From assembly GCA_013329175.1 (NCBI GenBank), contig DUKR01000101.1, forward strand, positions 2,224 through 10,999: a stretch of 8,776 nt of DNA. Direction: 5' to 3'. The notes beneath the pieces were generated by a model. It searched no databases. It was not told where the DNA came from and saw only the letters and a program-made list of their open reading frames with translations. The DNA comes from Candidatus Woesearchaeota archaeon. Lineage in GTDB: Archaea > Nanobdellota > Nanobdellia > Woesearchaeales > UBA11716. Below are positions 1 to 6,590 of the stretch, piece after piece (position 1 is the stretch's first letter; every line of letters starts with the position of its first letter). The position numbers and the translations under genes were made by a program.

Positions 1-2
1 GG

Positions 3-20
3 GCATTCCTAAAAGCTCAT
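3..20 (+). repeat. Short repeat motif, copy A (GCATTCC...AAAGCTCAT)
   Basis: This motif reads GCATTCCTAAAAGCTCAT. Near-identical versions lie in opposite orientation at 391-409 and 8736-8753. This copy follows the stop codon of the small minus-strand ORF, as the 8736 copy follows the broken homologue. It could be one terminal inverted repeat of a small mobile element, but no target-site duplication can be checked because the window starts here. Confidence 0.5.
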
Positions 21-30
21 AAGATAAAAA

Positions 31-234
31 TCAATAGCTATAGCCTTTTTGCTTCCACAGCCAATGCGTAACCTCATCCTTTTCGATTCTGGCAATCCTA
101 TCATTGCACATTCCGAGGAGGTAAACAAAAAAAAGCCTCAGTTGGTCAGCAGGCCATTGCCGCAGTGTAGCGAGCTGCTGCTTGCGTGCATGAAGGATGG
201 GCGACTCTGCCGTGCACGACGGAATGTTCATCAT
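31..234 (-). CDS. Small protein of unknown function in repeat-associated unit 1
   Basis: No family is recognised. The protein has about 67 residues, begins MMNIPSCTAESPIL and ends EVTHWLWKQKGYSY. The reading frame opens further upstream at a TTG (247-249), but the ATG-ATG pair at 229-234 is chosen because a decayed homologue near 8468 has the same ATG-ATG followed by an (N/E)-I-P-S-C-T-A stretch. The middle is amphipathic and Leu/Arg-rich, with no signal peptide and no clear metal-binding or catalytic motif. No good Shine-Dalgarno site is visible. An 81-bp structured repeat ends 35 bp upstream (270-350), and the same repeat lies upstream of the homologue at the other end of the window. The matching DNA and residue pattern between the two copies supports a coding ancestor. 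It could be a remnant or accessory gene of a small mobile element, and whether it is expressed is uncertain. Confidence 0.5.
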   Translation of the reverse strand: MMNIPSCTAESPILHARKQQLATLRQWPADQLRLFFVYLLGMCNDRIARIEKDEVTHWLWKQKGYSY

Positions 235-269
235 CAACAATTGCTGCAAAACAAGAATGAAAGAAAAAC

Positions 270-350
270 CCTCGTGTCCTTAAATCGTTCTTGACCCACT
301 ATTCCCTTGAGGAGAATAGGATGCTCTGGGAACGATATTAGGACACTAAG
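270..350 (+). repeat. 81-bp structured repeat, copy 1 (inverted partner at 8326-8406)
   Basis: These 81 bases are the exact reverse complement of 8326-8406 by direct comparison. The element is itself near-palindromic. The arm GTGTCCTTAAATCGTTC (274-290) pairs with GAACGATATTAGGACAC (330-346) at 15 of 17 positions. Inside, CTATTCCC (299-306) pairs with GG-A-GAATAG (311-319) around a TTGA loop. Identity stops abruptly on both sides, although weaker homology continues through the small ORF. It resembles a MITE, a transposon end or a recombination site, and no transposase is nearby. Confidence 0.9.
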
Positions 351-562
351 AGAAAAACAAAGTGCTCGGATAAGAAAGAAGCCACAGGCAATGAGCTTTC
401 AGGGAATGCATTTTTTCGGGAATGATGCCTTTCGCGCCTTACAATCGAGGCAGGCAGCGAAACTAGCGTCTCTGGCCATGCGACAGGGTCGCAGGCTTCA
501 TGATGGTGAAGTATTACTGTTTTGCTAAGCGAGGTTGTTAAGAATCTGCTAATGTGCTTTAT
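351..562. other. Non-coding interval between repeat unit 1 and the coiled-coil gene
   Basis: I see no convincing gene here on either strand. The only open frame on the plus strand (307-528) starts inside the 81-bp repeat and has no homologue or ribosome-binding site that I can see. The interval contains one copy of the GCATTCC-type motif (391-409) and the 3' flank of the coiled-coil gene, without a clear hairpin plus T-run terminator. No tRNA fold was found. Confidence 0.5.
391..409 (-). repeat. Short repeat motif, copy B
   Basis: The plus strand reads ATGAGCTTTCAGGGAATGC. Its reverse complement matches copy A at 3-20 except for one indel and one or two substitutions. Facing copy A, it would enclose a 407-bp segment holding the small ORF and the 81-bp repeat. 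Confidence 0.45.
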
Positions 563-2926
563 TCATTTTATCCTCTCATAAATACTGACGAGCCTGGGGT
601 ATGCTTTCTGCTGCTCTTCAGGAGGAAGGGCAATATACATCTGGCGGGCATTGATATAGAGAAGCTTTGCGTTTCTCATGTCACCTCTTTTTGCATGGGC
701 TTCGATGCGGCCAAGGACGTCATGGATGGTGGGCTTCTTTGATTTCTGCCTTAATTCCTTCTGTTGCTCTGGCTTCTTTTGGGCATGCTTCAGAAAAAGT
801 TTTGCAAAGAGTAAATGCCCCTTACCTTTTTTCCCCTCCTTCTTTTGCGTGCTCTCTTCCTGCTTCCTGAGCCTAAGCTTTTCAAGGCGCCTCTGCTCCT
901 CAGCCTTCTCCCTCTCAAGCAGCAAATCGGCAGCCCTTGCGCTGATATCCTTCACTGCTTTGGGCAGTTCTTCTTTCCATAATGAGAGATAGGCAAAGGG
1001 CTTGTGTTCCTTCTTGAAGGATATCTCCTGTGATGCAAGCTCCTTTTCCCTTTCAGCGATATCCTTTGTCTCTCCCTCAAGCTCCCGTGCACGCGATGCT
1101 GCAAAAGACTCTATGCTATGCTCCTTCTTGTCAATCTCCCTTGAGATGAGGTCTTTTTCCTGCAGATGCGCTCCCCTCTCAAGGGCGCTCTCTATCTGCT
1201 TTCTCCTGTCCTTTTGCTTTGCAAGCAGGCTCTCCCATTGCCTCTTGATGAGCTCATGAGCACGCTCAGCAGCAACAGCCAGTTCAAGCCTTTCCCTGCG
1301 CAGCTCCTCAAGCCTTTTGGCGTTCAGGAGGTGCTTCTTGCGAAGGTATCCTGCAACGATTGCGGGCTTCTCGATAAGGCAGGCATGAAGCTTTTTTGCG
1401 TCTCCTGGCTTTGCATTGAGAACTTCCTCGCGCTTCTTGCGCTCGCGATGCAGGCCAAAGAGCTGCTTCTCATAAGAAAGCTCAATCTCCTTTCTTTTTA
1501 CCTTTGCCTCTTTTTTCAGGTTCTTCTGCTCTTGGCTCGCCAGATGCCTTAGCTGCTCCTTCTCAAGCCTCTCCCGCACCTTCAGCTGGGCAAGAATCTC
1601 CTTTGCCTGCTCTTTCGCCAGCCTCTTTTTGCGCTTTGCTTCTTCACGCTTCTCCTGCTCCTTGTCCGCATCAAGAGTATCCTCTTCCCTCTTCCCCGGA
1701 GGGAGTGGTTTATTCTCCTCTTTCTTTTCCTGTATGGACCTGCTCTGCTCAAGGGTATCAGCCTCTCTTGCCGCTGCTATCTTCTCTTGCTCACGCTCCT
1801 TCCAAGGCTTCCTGAAAAATTCCCTGAGTGTGGCAGGCGCTTCTTGTAAAGGTTTGTGCCCTGTTGCATCGCCTGTGCTGCCGCTTCCAGGCAGAGGCAT
1901 CGAAAGCTTCCTGAAGATGAAGGCGCCAAGAACGAAATAGGTGTATGCGCCAAGCGAGAAGATGATGAGCGCCATGATGCCAGCCAGGCTCCAGCAGAGA
2001 ACGTCATCACTGCAAAAGGCAGCGATGTCATAGGCTTTGGCCTCCTGCGCGGATGGGACGACCTCAAAGAGGTAGCTTGCTGTCCCGACTGATGAGCCGT
2101 AGGAGGCAAGCGCAGTAAAGACATACTGGCCCTGCGCCATATTATCAGGAACTTCTATGGTCTTGAAGAATGAGGACTGGGTCTTAACAACGACGCTTTC
2201 ACTCTCGGTGATGATAGCATTGCCCTTAAGGTCTTTGACTGCATACTGCATGCCAACGTTGACTGCCGCAACCCCTTCAAGGTTGAAGAGGCGGATCTCA
2301 ATAGCAGCATCCTCTCCCTGAGCAACGGTTCTGCTTTTTGCAAGCGGATTGAGGTTGATGTCAAAGAGGACATATTCGGATTCCAGTTCGATTACCACCG
2401 GTATCTCATGGACGGTGTCGTCTGACGACAGCTGCAGGCTTCCTACATAGATGCCTTCCTGCTGCCTGGTCCTTGCCAGCTTATTAAAAGAGGAGACATT
2501 CAGCTCAAGGATTTTGCTCTGCCCTGGCCTTAATCCAAAGATAGGCTCGCTGATATCAATGAAGTCATTGACGGTGTAGGATGCCTCTGCCCTGATGTTC
2601 TCAACATTCAGGCCGGTATTCATTACCCTTACGGGGATGGTGCTGTACTCATCGGCCCTGATGAGCACTTTGAGAAGAAGCTGATCGACGTCAAAGGACT
2701 TGGGAATCTTCAGCTGCCGCTCTATGCTCTCAAGCCGCCTGTTCTCAAGCAGGAGGAAGAGCGAGCCGATGATAAGGAGCATGATGAGCGCGGCGAAGGA
2801 GAAGGCTATCGTCTTTTTGAGGATGGTGCCTTTTTTCTTTTCAGATAGCTGCGTAAGCCCATCTTTCTTCTGCGCCTTTTTTTGCGCAGCTTTTCTTTTT
2901 GCAAAGGCGCGCTTCCTAGAAGGCAC
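563..2926 (-). CDS. Two-pass membrane protein: extracellular Ig-like domain and long cytoplasmic coiled coil
   Basis: The family is not recognised by name. Numbering here is from an upstream TTG (2957-2959), giving 798 aa. Residues 14-50 are Lys/Arg-rich (cytoplasmic) and 50-71 are a first membrane helix. Residues about 75-303 are a beta-rich extracellular domain ending in LFEVVPS, and 321-349 are a second helix. Residues 380-745 are a very charged Lys/Glu/Arg coiled coil inside the cell. The C-terminal 55 residues look like a helical hairpin (AKRGDMRNAKLLYINARQMY). The extracellular domain resembles the C-terminal module of the neighbouring 766-aa surface protein, sharing KDL(K/Q)GN and LFEVVPS, so the two may act together. 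No ATG lies near the start. I prefer GTG at 2924-2926, with GGTGG five bases upstream, over the TTG, which has only an abutting GGGG and an in-frame TAG two codons before it. It could be a structural or scaffold protein linking the envelope to the cytoplasm. Confidence 0.85.
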   Translation of the reverse strand: MPSRKRAFAKRKAAQKKAQKKDGLTQLSEKKKGTILKKTIAFSFAALIMLLIIGSLFLLLENRRLESIERQLKIPKSFDVDQLLLKVLIRADEYSTIPVRVMNTGLNVENIRAEASYTVNDFIDISEPIFGLRPGQSKILELNVSSFNKLARTRQQEGIYVGSLQLSSDDTVHEIPVVIELESEYVLFDINLNPLAKSRTVAQGEDAAIEIRLFNLEGVAAVNVGMQYAVKDLKGNAIITESESVVVKTQSSFFKTIEVPDNMAQGQYVFTALASYGSSVGTASYLFEVVPSAQEAKAYDIAAFCSDDVLCWSLAGIMALIIFSLGAYTYFVLGAFIFRKLSMPLPGSGSTGDATGHKPLQEAPATLREFFRKPWKEREQEKIAAAREADTLEQSRSIQEKKEENKPLPPGKREEDTLDADKEQEKREEAKRKKRLAKEQAKEILAQLKVRERLEKEQLRHLASQEQKNLKKEAKVKRKEIELSYEKQLFGLHRERKKREEVLNAKPGDAKKLHACLIEKPAIVAGYLRKKHLLNAKRLEELRRERLELAVAAERAHELIKRQWESLLAKQKDRRKQIESALERGAHLQEKDLISREIDKKEHSIESFAASRARELEGETKDIAEREKELASQEISFKKEHKPFAYLSLWKEELPKAVKDISARAADLLLEREKAEEQRRLEKLRLRKQEESTQKKEGKKGKGHLLFAKLFLKHAQKKPEQQKELRQKSKKPTIHDVLGRIEAHAKRGDMRNAKLLYINARQMYIALPPEEQQKAYPRLVSIYERIK

Positions 2927-3039
2927 AGCAACCACCGCCACAGGTGCAGCGCAGTTCAACCCCTAAGTAAATATGGTCTAGCTCCACCACGCACCTCTTT
3001 TTTCTCTGCACAACCCACCACCAAGCATCACTTTTCTCA

Positions 3040-3162
3040 TTACAGCAATTTATAAACTTTTTGCATTTTCCCGTCGGTACTCTTCAGGTACTCTTCATAA
3101 TCCCTGTAAGCCTGCGCATCCTCCCCTCCGCTGATAGCTACATTCCTGGCCAAAGGATTCAT
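3040..3162 (-). CDS. Possible 40-aa small protein
   Basis: The frame runs from ATG (3160-3162) to TAA (3040-3042) and encodes a hydrophilic 40-residue peptide beginning MNPLARNVAISGGEDAQ and ending KMQKVYKLL. It starts 9 bases after the stop codon of the 766-aa surface protein, so it could be translated by coupling; no strong Shine-Dalgarno site is seen. Codon choice (AGG for Arg, mixed GAG/GAA) matches the neighbouring genes, and the acidic then basic amphipathic pattern looks protein-like. Its last codons contain a TATA-like TTTATAAA that may serve the downstream gene. No family is recognised, and at this length a chance frame remains possible. Confidence 0.45.
   Translation of the reverse strand: MNPLARNVAISGGEDAQAYRDYEEYLKSTDGKMQKVYKLL
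3049..3056 (-). promoter_or_regulatory. TATA-box candidate for the coiled-coil membrane protein gene
   Basis: TTTATAAA is preceded on the minus strand by a purine-rich GCAAAAAG, like an archaeal BRE-TATA pair. Transcription would start near 3025, leaving a leader of roughly 65-100 nt. The octamer is a palindrome, so orientation rests on the purine-rich side, and it overlaps the end of the possible 40-aa gene. Confidence 0.35.
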
Positions 3163-3171
3163 CTGAATATC

Positions 3172-5472
3172 TTACGCATCCTTTCTCCCTCCCCTGAAAA
3201 GGCGCGTTATGAGATAGGCGTAGAGCACAGCGCCGATAAGCAGGATGATAAAGATTGACAGGAGCTTTATGCGCCCTTCATGGCGCCCGATAACGTCTTT
3301 TGAGGGCACCACCTCAAAAAGCTCGCTTGAGACTGCATAGGAGTTGGCGTATCGCACCTCAATTGCTGCCAGGTACTTTCCCTGGGGAATGCCATCCGGG
3401 AGCTCGAATTCCTTGACATAGGAGCGCTGGTCCTCTATGGCGAAGGCTTCGCTCTCTTCATACAGGACGTTGCCCTGGAGATCCTTGATGAAGTAATAGA
3501 CTAGCGCGTCAACCTCCCCTCCAAGGACATTGATGAGGGATATCTGAACACGAAGCAATTCGCTTGCCAGAAGCTCCTTGAACAGTGCTGGTATATCAAG
3601 CTGGACGTCAAAGAGGGCTGTTGCTGTGACCACTTCAAGTGCTATGGGAATCTCAATCTTCTGGCTTTGGCCTGAAATGGTCACTTTGCCCCCATGCGCT
3701 CCAAATCTGCTTCCTACCATGTTGAGGGTTATCGTTTTTGTCTCTCCCTTAGGTAAGTTGATGAAATGATGGGACAGGGAAAGATAGTCATCAAGGCCCT
3801 CAGTGGTAATGGACAGGGTGATTGCTGCTGTTCCCGTGTTGGTGATGGTTATTGCGCCCTTAGCTGATTCACCGATGACAAGCCTTTTCGTTATCTCATA
3901 AGGCTCAACTCTGAAGCTCTGCTCAAAGAGGCTGGTTGTCGTTGTAATGCCTGCGCCCCCGCCCCCGCCGCCCCCGCCGCCTGATGAGCCACCTGGTGAT
4001 GAGACGGGAGTCTCCTCTGAGGAATATGTCGTGAATCCAGTCACATTAAAGCGGAAAATGCCTCCTGAGTAGCTCAGTTCAGTGCATGCAGGGCAGAATG
4101 CTCCGTTTCGCAGTGGAAGGGGGTTGCTGAAGGTAAGGCCATAGAGATAGAGGTCTGCTGAGTTGTTGAGGGGATAGGAGGTGTTGGAATCTATTGCTAT
4201 GGCGTTGAATGAGATGTTGACAAGCGCTGAGATGTTGATGCCGTCGCTGAGGTCAAACTCCTCCTGATAGACTATCCTTCCTGCGCTTGTGTTCTCTATG
4301 ATGAGCTGCGTCACGTTGGTGACGTCAACGGTCGAAAAATCGGTAGTGAGGCCGTCAAAATCCCCCGTGGGGATGACGGTGAATGTCCTGTTTTTTGAGT
4401 GGCCGGTGTTTCCTGCGCTGTCAATGCAGGAGACGCTCCAGTTATGCTTTCCTGTTGAAAGGGAGGATGCCGAGAGGTTCTGCATTACATCTTTGGAGAG
4501 ATAGGTCTTATTATGGCGCAGGGAGCCATCAATAAAGAGGGAGCAGTTTGACAGGGTTGTCGCATCGTAAGGGATGAAGGTAAAGTTGATGTTGCCGTCA
4601 TTGTCTCCTGAGCTGTTCATCGGGCTTGCAAGGGTGACGTTGGGCAGTGCCCTGTCAATGACGACGGTAATTGCTGAGGAATTTGCGCCGTGGACAAAGC
4701 TGTCATAGGCATCAACCTTTATCGAATAGCTGCCATCGCCGATATCAACAATGGTGTAGTTGCCAGCTACGCTTTCGTTGAGCGAGTCGTTGATGTAGTA
4801 GAAATAGGTAAGGCCGTCTGCCTCTGCATCTGTCGCGCTGACGTTGATATCAAGGAAGTTAAGGGTGTCTCCCTCCTGAGGGAAGATGATTGTGGGCGCT
4901 GATGGGGGATTGTTGCCTATTATTAAGACCTGGGTTGCTGTAACCGCGGTGTTGCCAAAGACATCACTGCAGTAAAAGAGCCAGCCCAGGGCGCTTGGGT
5001 CAGCAAGGGCTATCTGGAGGGTATAGTTTATCTCGCTTTGCTTGCCTGAAATTGCCACAGCTGCTTCGTTTGTGAATGCCTCTGAATTGTTGTGGCTGAA
5101 GATGAATGATGCAAGCCCAATGGTGTCGGCGCATGAAGCGTTGAAGCGCACGATATTATTGGTCGTGACGGTTGTTGCATTGGCGCTCACGTTGGTTATG
5201 GTCGGAGGTATGGTCTCGCCTGCGGCTGCGAGAAAGCCGAGTGCAGCAGAAAAATTTTGTGAGGAGAGGTTTACCGCCACTGCTGGCGAGATTTCTGTGA
5301 TGTGCTGAAACAAAGTGCTGTTCACGGTTTCAGCCCCTGATGGCATGGCAACGGTTGCCTGGAATGTTGTGCTGTTTGTTGTGGCGCTCAGGGCCGTGGA
5401 TGCAATGAAAAGGGGCAGCAGCAGCGCAATCCATTTTCCGAACTCCCAGAGGTGCTTTGTTGTCATGCCCAT
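3172..5472 (-). CDS. Large secreted, glycosylated Ig-like surface protein with C-terminal membrane anchor
   Basis: This 766-aa protein has a signal peptide (residues 5-30, hydrophobic WIALLLPLFIASTALSA). Ig/fibronectin-like beta domains follow at about 88-187, 188-275 and 276-367, with NNPPSAPTI and DSAGNTG linker signatures. Residues 368-482 form another beta domain containing a CPAC pair and ending GFTTYSS. A poly-Gly linker spans about 494-508, then a COG1470-like module about 515-725, a membrane helix about 736-757, and a basic tail (RLFRGGRKDA) that stays inside. I count 29 N-x-S/T sequons, all before residue 480. The start is ATG 5470-5472; a second ATG two codons later is an alternative. 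It begins 14 bases after the stop of the 271-aa secreted protein, so the two are probably co-transcribed. The role is probably structural, as an S-layer-like or adhesive surface protein; ligand and partner are unknown. No enzymatic motif was seen. Confidence 0.88.
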   Translation of the reverse strand: MGMTTKHLWEFGKWIALLLPLFIASTALSATTNSTTFQATVAMPSGAETVNSTLFQHITEISPAVAVNLSSQNFSAALGFLAAAGETIPPTITNVSANATTVTTNNIVRFNASCADTIGLASFIFSHNNSEAFTNEAAVAISGKQSEINYTLQIALADPSALGWLFYCSDVFGNTAVTATQVLIIGNNPPSAPTIIFPQEGDTLNFLDINVSATDAEADGLTYFYYINDSLNESVAGNYTIVDIGDGSYSIKVDAYDSFVHGANSSAITVVIDRALPNVTLASPMNSSGDNDGNINFTFIPYDATTLSNCSLFIDGSLRHNKTYLSKDVMQNLSASSLSTGKHNWSVSCIDSAGNTGHSKNRTFTVIPTGDFDGLTTDFSTVDVTNVTQLIIENTSAGRIVYQEEFDLSDGINISALVNISFNAIAIDSNTSYPLNNSADLYLYGLTFSNPLPLRNGAFCPACTELSYSGGIFRFNVTGFTTYSSEETPVSSPGGSSGGGGGGGGGAGITTTTSLFEQSFRVEPYEITKRLVIGESAKGAITITNTGTAAITLSITTEGLDDYLSLSHHFINLPKGETKTITLNMVGSRFGAHGGKVTISGQSQKIEIPIALEVVTATALFDVQLDIPALFKELLASELLRVQISLINVLGGEVDALVYYFIKDLQGNVLYEESEAFAIEDQRSYVKEFELPDGIPQGKYLAAIEVRYANSYAVSSELFEVVPSKDVIGRHEGRIKLLSIFIILLIGAVLYAYLITRLFRGGRKDA
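3955..3981 (-). repeat. G-rich microsatellite encoding a poly-Gly linker
   Basis: On the coding strand this is a run of GGC and GGG codons with three GGGGG blocks. It encodes the nine-Gly linker between the glycosylated head and the membrane-proximal module of the 766-aa protein. Such tracts can change length by slippage and can form G-quadruplexes; neither is shown here. Confidence 0.7.
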
Positions 5473-5486
5473 CCATTCTTGCCCAT

Positions 5487-6302
5487 TTAGCCAAGCCTGA
5501 TAATCACTGAGCCTCCGCTTGAGGTGATGGTGACGTTGGTGTTCCCCGTCGTGTTGATGACAGGTGGATTGATGTCTGTGTCAATCGTGACTGAGCCAGC
5601 ACTCCCTCCAACAACAAGCCTTTTTGCTGGTGAGGTTACGTTGATGCCAAGGTTTTCTCCAATGGTAACATTGCCTGAAAAATAGATGGCGCCAAGGTAC
5701 TCTCTCAGGAAGTTTCCTATAGAGAAGAGGATGCGGTCTCCAATGGTTGCATTCCCCGTAACATTGGCGCTCCCTGCAATGCTGAGGCCTCCTGCAAGCG
5801 CTGTTGCGCCTGAGACGTTGAGGCCTGCAATGACGGCTCCTGACGTTACGTTAAGGCTTGCTATGGTATAGGCGCTGGCAGGATTAAGGCTCTCCGAGAG
5901 GTTTGCCCTCACTGCGTAGGGCGCAGTGGAGATGTTGACCCTTGGCGTAGCTTCTGAATCGTTTGCAATGGCTAAGGCAAGGTAATACTGCTCGGAGAAA
6001 TTGAGGCTTACCCCCTCCAGCAGGATTTCATAGACACCCAGTATATCAGTCGTTACGTTTGCCGTATGCTCATAAAGCATATTGCCTTCGGTGAACTGGT
6101 CATATATTCTGAAACTGATGTTGTAGGTGCCGACTTGTGGGCTTCCTGACTGGGTGGAGAGCTTTCCAAGAAGCGAAAGGGTATTGGGGACTGCATTTGC
6201 GGGAAGGGTGAAGAGGGATATCGCCAGGAGGGAAAAGGCAGCAAGAAGGAGTACCTTTTTCCGGTTGTCGTGCCTGCTGCCTGCATTGTCATGAAGCGTC
6301 AT
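5487..6302 (-). CDS. Secreted fibre-like glycoprotein
   Basis: This 271-aa protein has a signal peptide (basic HDNRKK, then hydrophobic residues 16-34, likely cleavage after PANA at about residue 37). Residues 39-133 match a domain seen in many secreted bacterial and archaeal proteins: a (N)xLxxxGKLxxxxGxPxxGxYxxxFRIYD start, an xYLALAIxxDxEATPR stretch and a final APYAVRA. Residues 145-230 are repetitive beta, with NVT/NVS steps every 8-12 residues and a GINVTSPAKRLVVGG stretch like the GIGTTxPxxKLxV motif common in tail-fibre proteins. It carries 14 N-x-S/T sequons. GGAGG (6309-6313) sits six bases before ATG 6300-6302, and that ATG overlaps the upstream AbrB gene's stop as ATGA, implying coupled translation. 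There is no C-terminal membrane helix, so it is released or held by the next gene's anchored surface protein. Function is unknown; a fibre or adhesin part is likely. Confidence 0.85.
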   Translation of the reverse strand: MTLHDNAGSRHDNRKKVLLLAAFSLLAISLFTLPANAVPNTLSLLGKLSTQSGSPQVGTYNISFRIYDQFTEGNMLYEHTANVTTDILGVYEILLEGVSLNFSEQYYLALAIANDSEATPRVNISTAPYAVRANLSESLNPASAYTIASLNVTSGAVIAGLNVSGATALAGGLSIAGSANVTGNATIGDRILFSIGNFLREYLGAIYFSGNVTIGENLGINVTSPAKRLVVGGSAGSVTIDTDINPPVINTTGNTNVTITSSGGSVIIRLG

Positions 6303-6466
6303 TTTTTCCCTCCTTTCTTCTTCTCAGTAATGTCAATAACAGCGACATTGCCGTTGCTGTCAAGAATGAGCGCTACCTCGCTGCCCTGGCCCCATCCCTT
6401 GAGCCTTGCAATGTCCCTGGGAATGGTGAGCCTGAACTGGCCGTTGTTGTCCTGAATCCTCACCAT
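6299..6466 (-). CDS. AbrB/SpoVT-like small DNA-binding protein
   Basis: This 55-aa protein is short but convincing. It begins MVRIQDNNGQFRLTIPRDIA, followed by RLKGWGQGSEVALILDSNG and NVAVIDI, the swapped-hairpin AbrB/MazE fold pattern: a beta strand, a (L)TIP(R/K) turn, a helix ending in a G-W-x-x-G turn, then two strands. The Lys-rich tail (EKKKGGKK) may add DNA contact. Proteins of this fold act as dimers that regulate transcription or serve as antitoxins. No toxin gene is next to it. The next gene is a secreted protein whose ATG overlaps this stop (ATGA, 6299-6302), so a role in regulating the surface cluster or its own promoter is likely. The start is ATG 6464-6466, with no Shine-Dalgarno site and a TATA box about 30 nt upstream, so the mRNA is probably leaderless. 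Confidence 0.85.
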   Translation of the reverse strand: MVRIQDNNGQFRLTIPRDIARLKGWGQGSEVALILDSNGNVAVIDITEKKKGGKK

Positions 6467-6493
6467 AGTACTTATTCAGGTTTTTATTAATAT

Positions 6494-6505
6494 TATTTAT
6501 ATACT
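6494..6505 (-). promoter_or_regulatory. TATA box for the AbrB-led surface operon
   Basis: The minus strand reads AAGTATATAAAT, preceded by the purine-rich GAATAGAA. It lies about 28-39 nt upstream of the AbrB start, as expected for a leaderless archaeal transcript. Two AGTACT palindromes at 6467-6472 and 6544-6549 flank the promoter; they could be operator half-sites but are too short to claim. Confidence 0.7.
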
Positions 6506-6590
6506 TTTCTATTCCTTTATTAAGTATTTTCTAGATATATATCAGTACTAAATTACACGCTGCTGGTGAGGGGGTTGAGGCACTATATCC

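Noticed and set aside
307..528. 73-codon plus-strand frame after repeat 1
   Set aside because: It starts inside the repeat, has no ribosome-binding site or homologue in the window, and its counterpart at repeat 2 has no similar frame.
353..560. Possible tRNA or structured RNA in the gap
   Set aside because: No GTTCRANTC T-loop or acceptor-stem pairing could be found on either strand.
1777..2124. Open frame inside the coiled-coil gene
   Set aside because: It overlaps a well-supported gene in another frame, and its Ser/Arg-rich composition is typical of a shadow frame.
6299..6466. Antitoxin of a toxin-antitoxin pair
   Set aside because: The fold allows it, but no toxin-like gene is adjacent. 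The coupled neighbour has a signal peptide and sequons, so it is a surface protein.
6467..6590. Intrinsic terminator after the NRAMP gene
   Set aside because: No hairpin followed by a T-run was seen on the minus strand. The interval mainly holds the promoter of the next operon.
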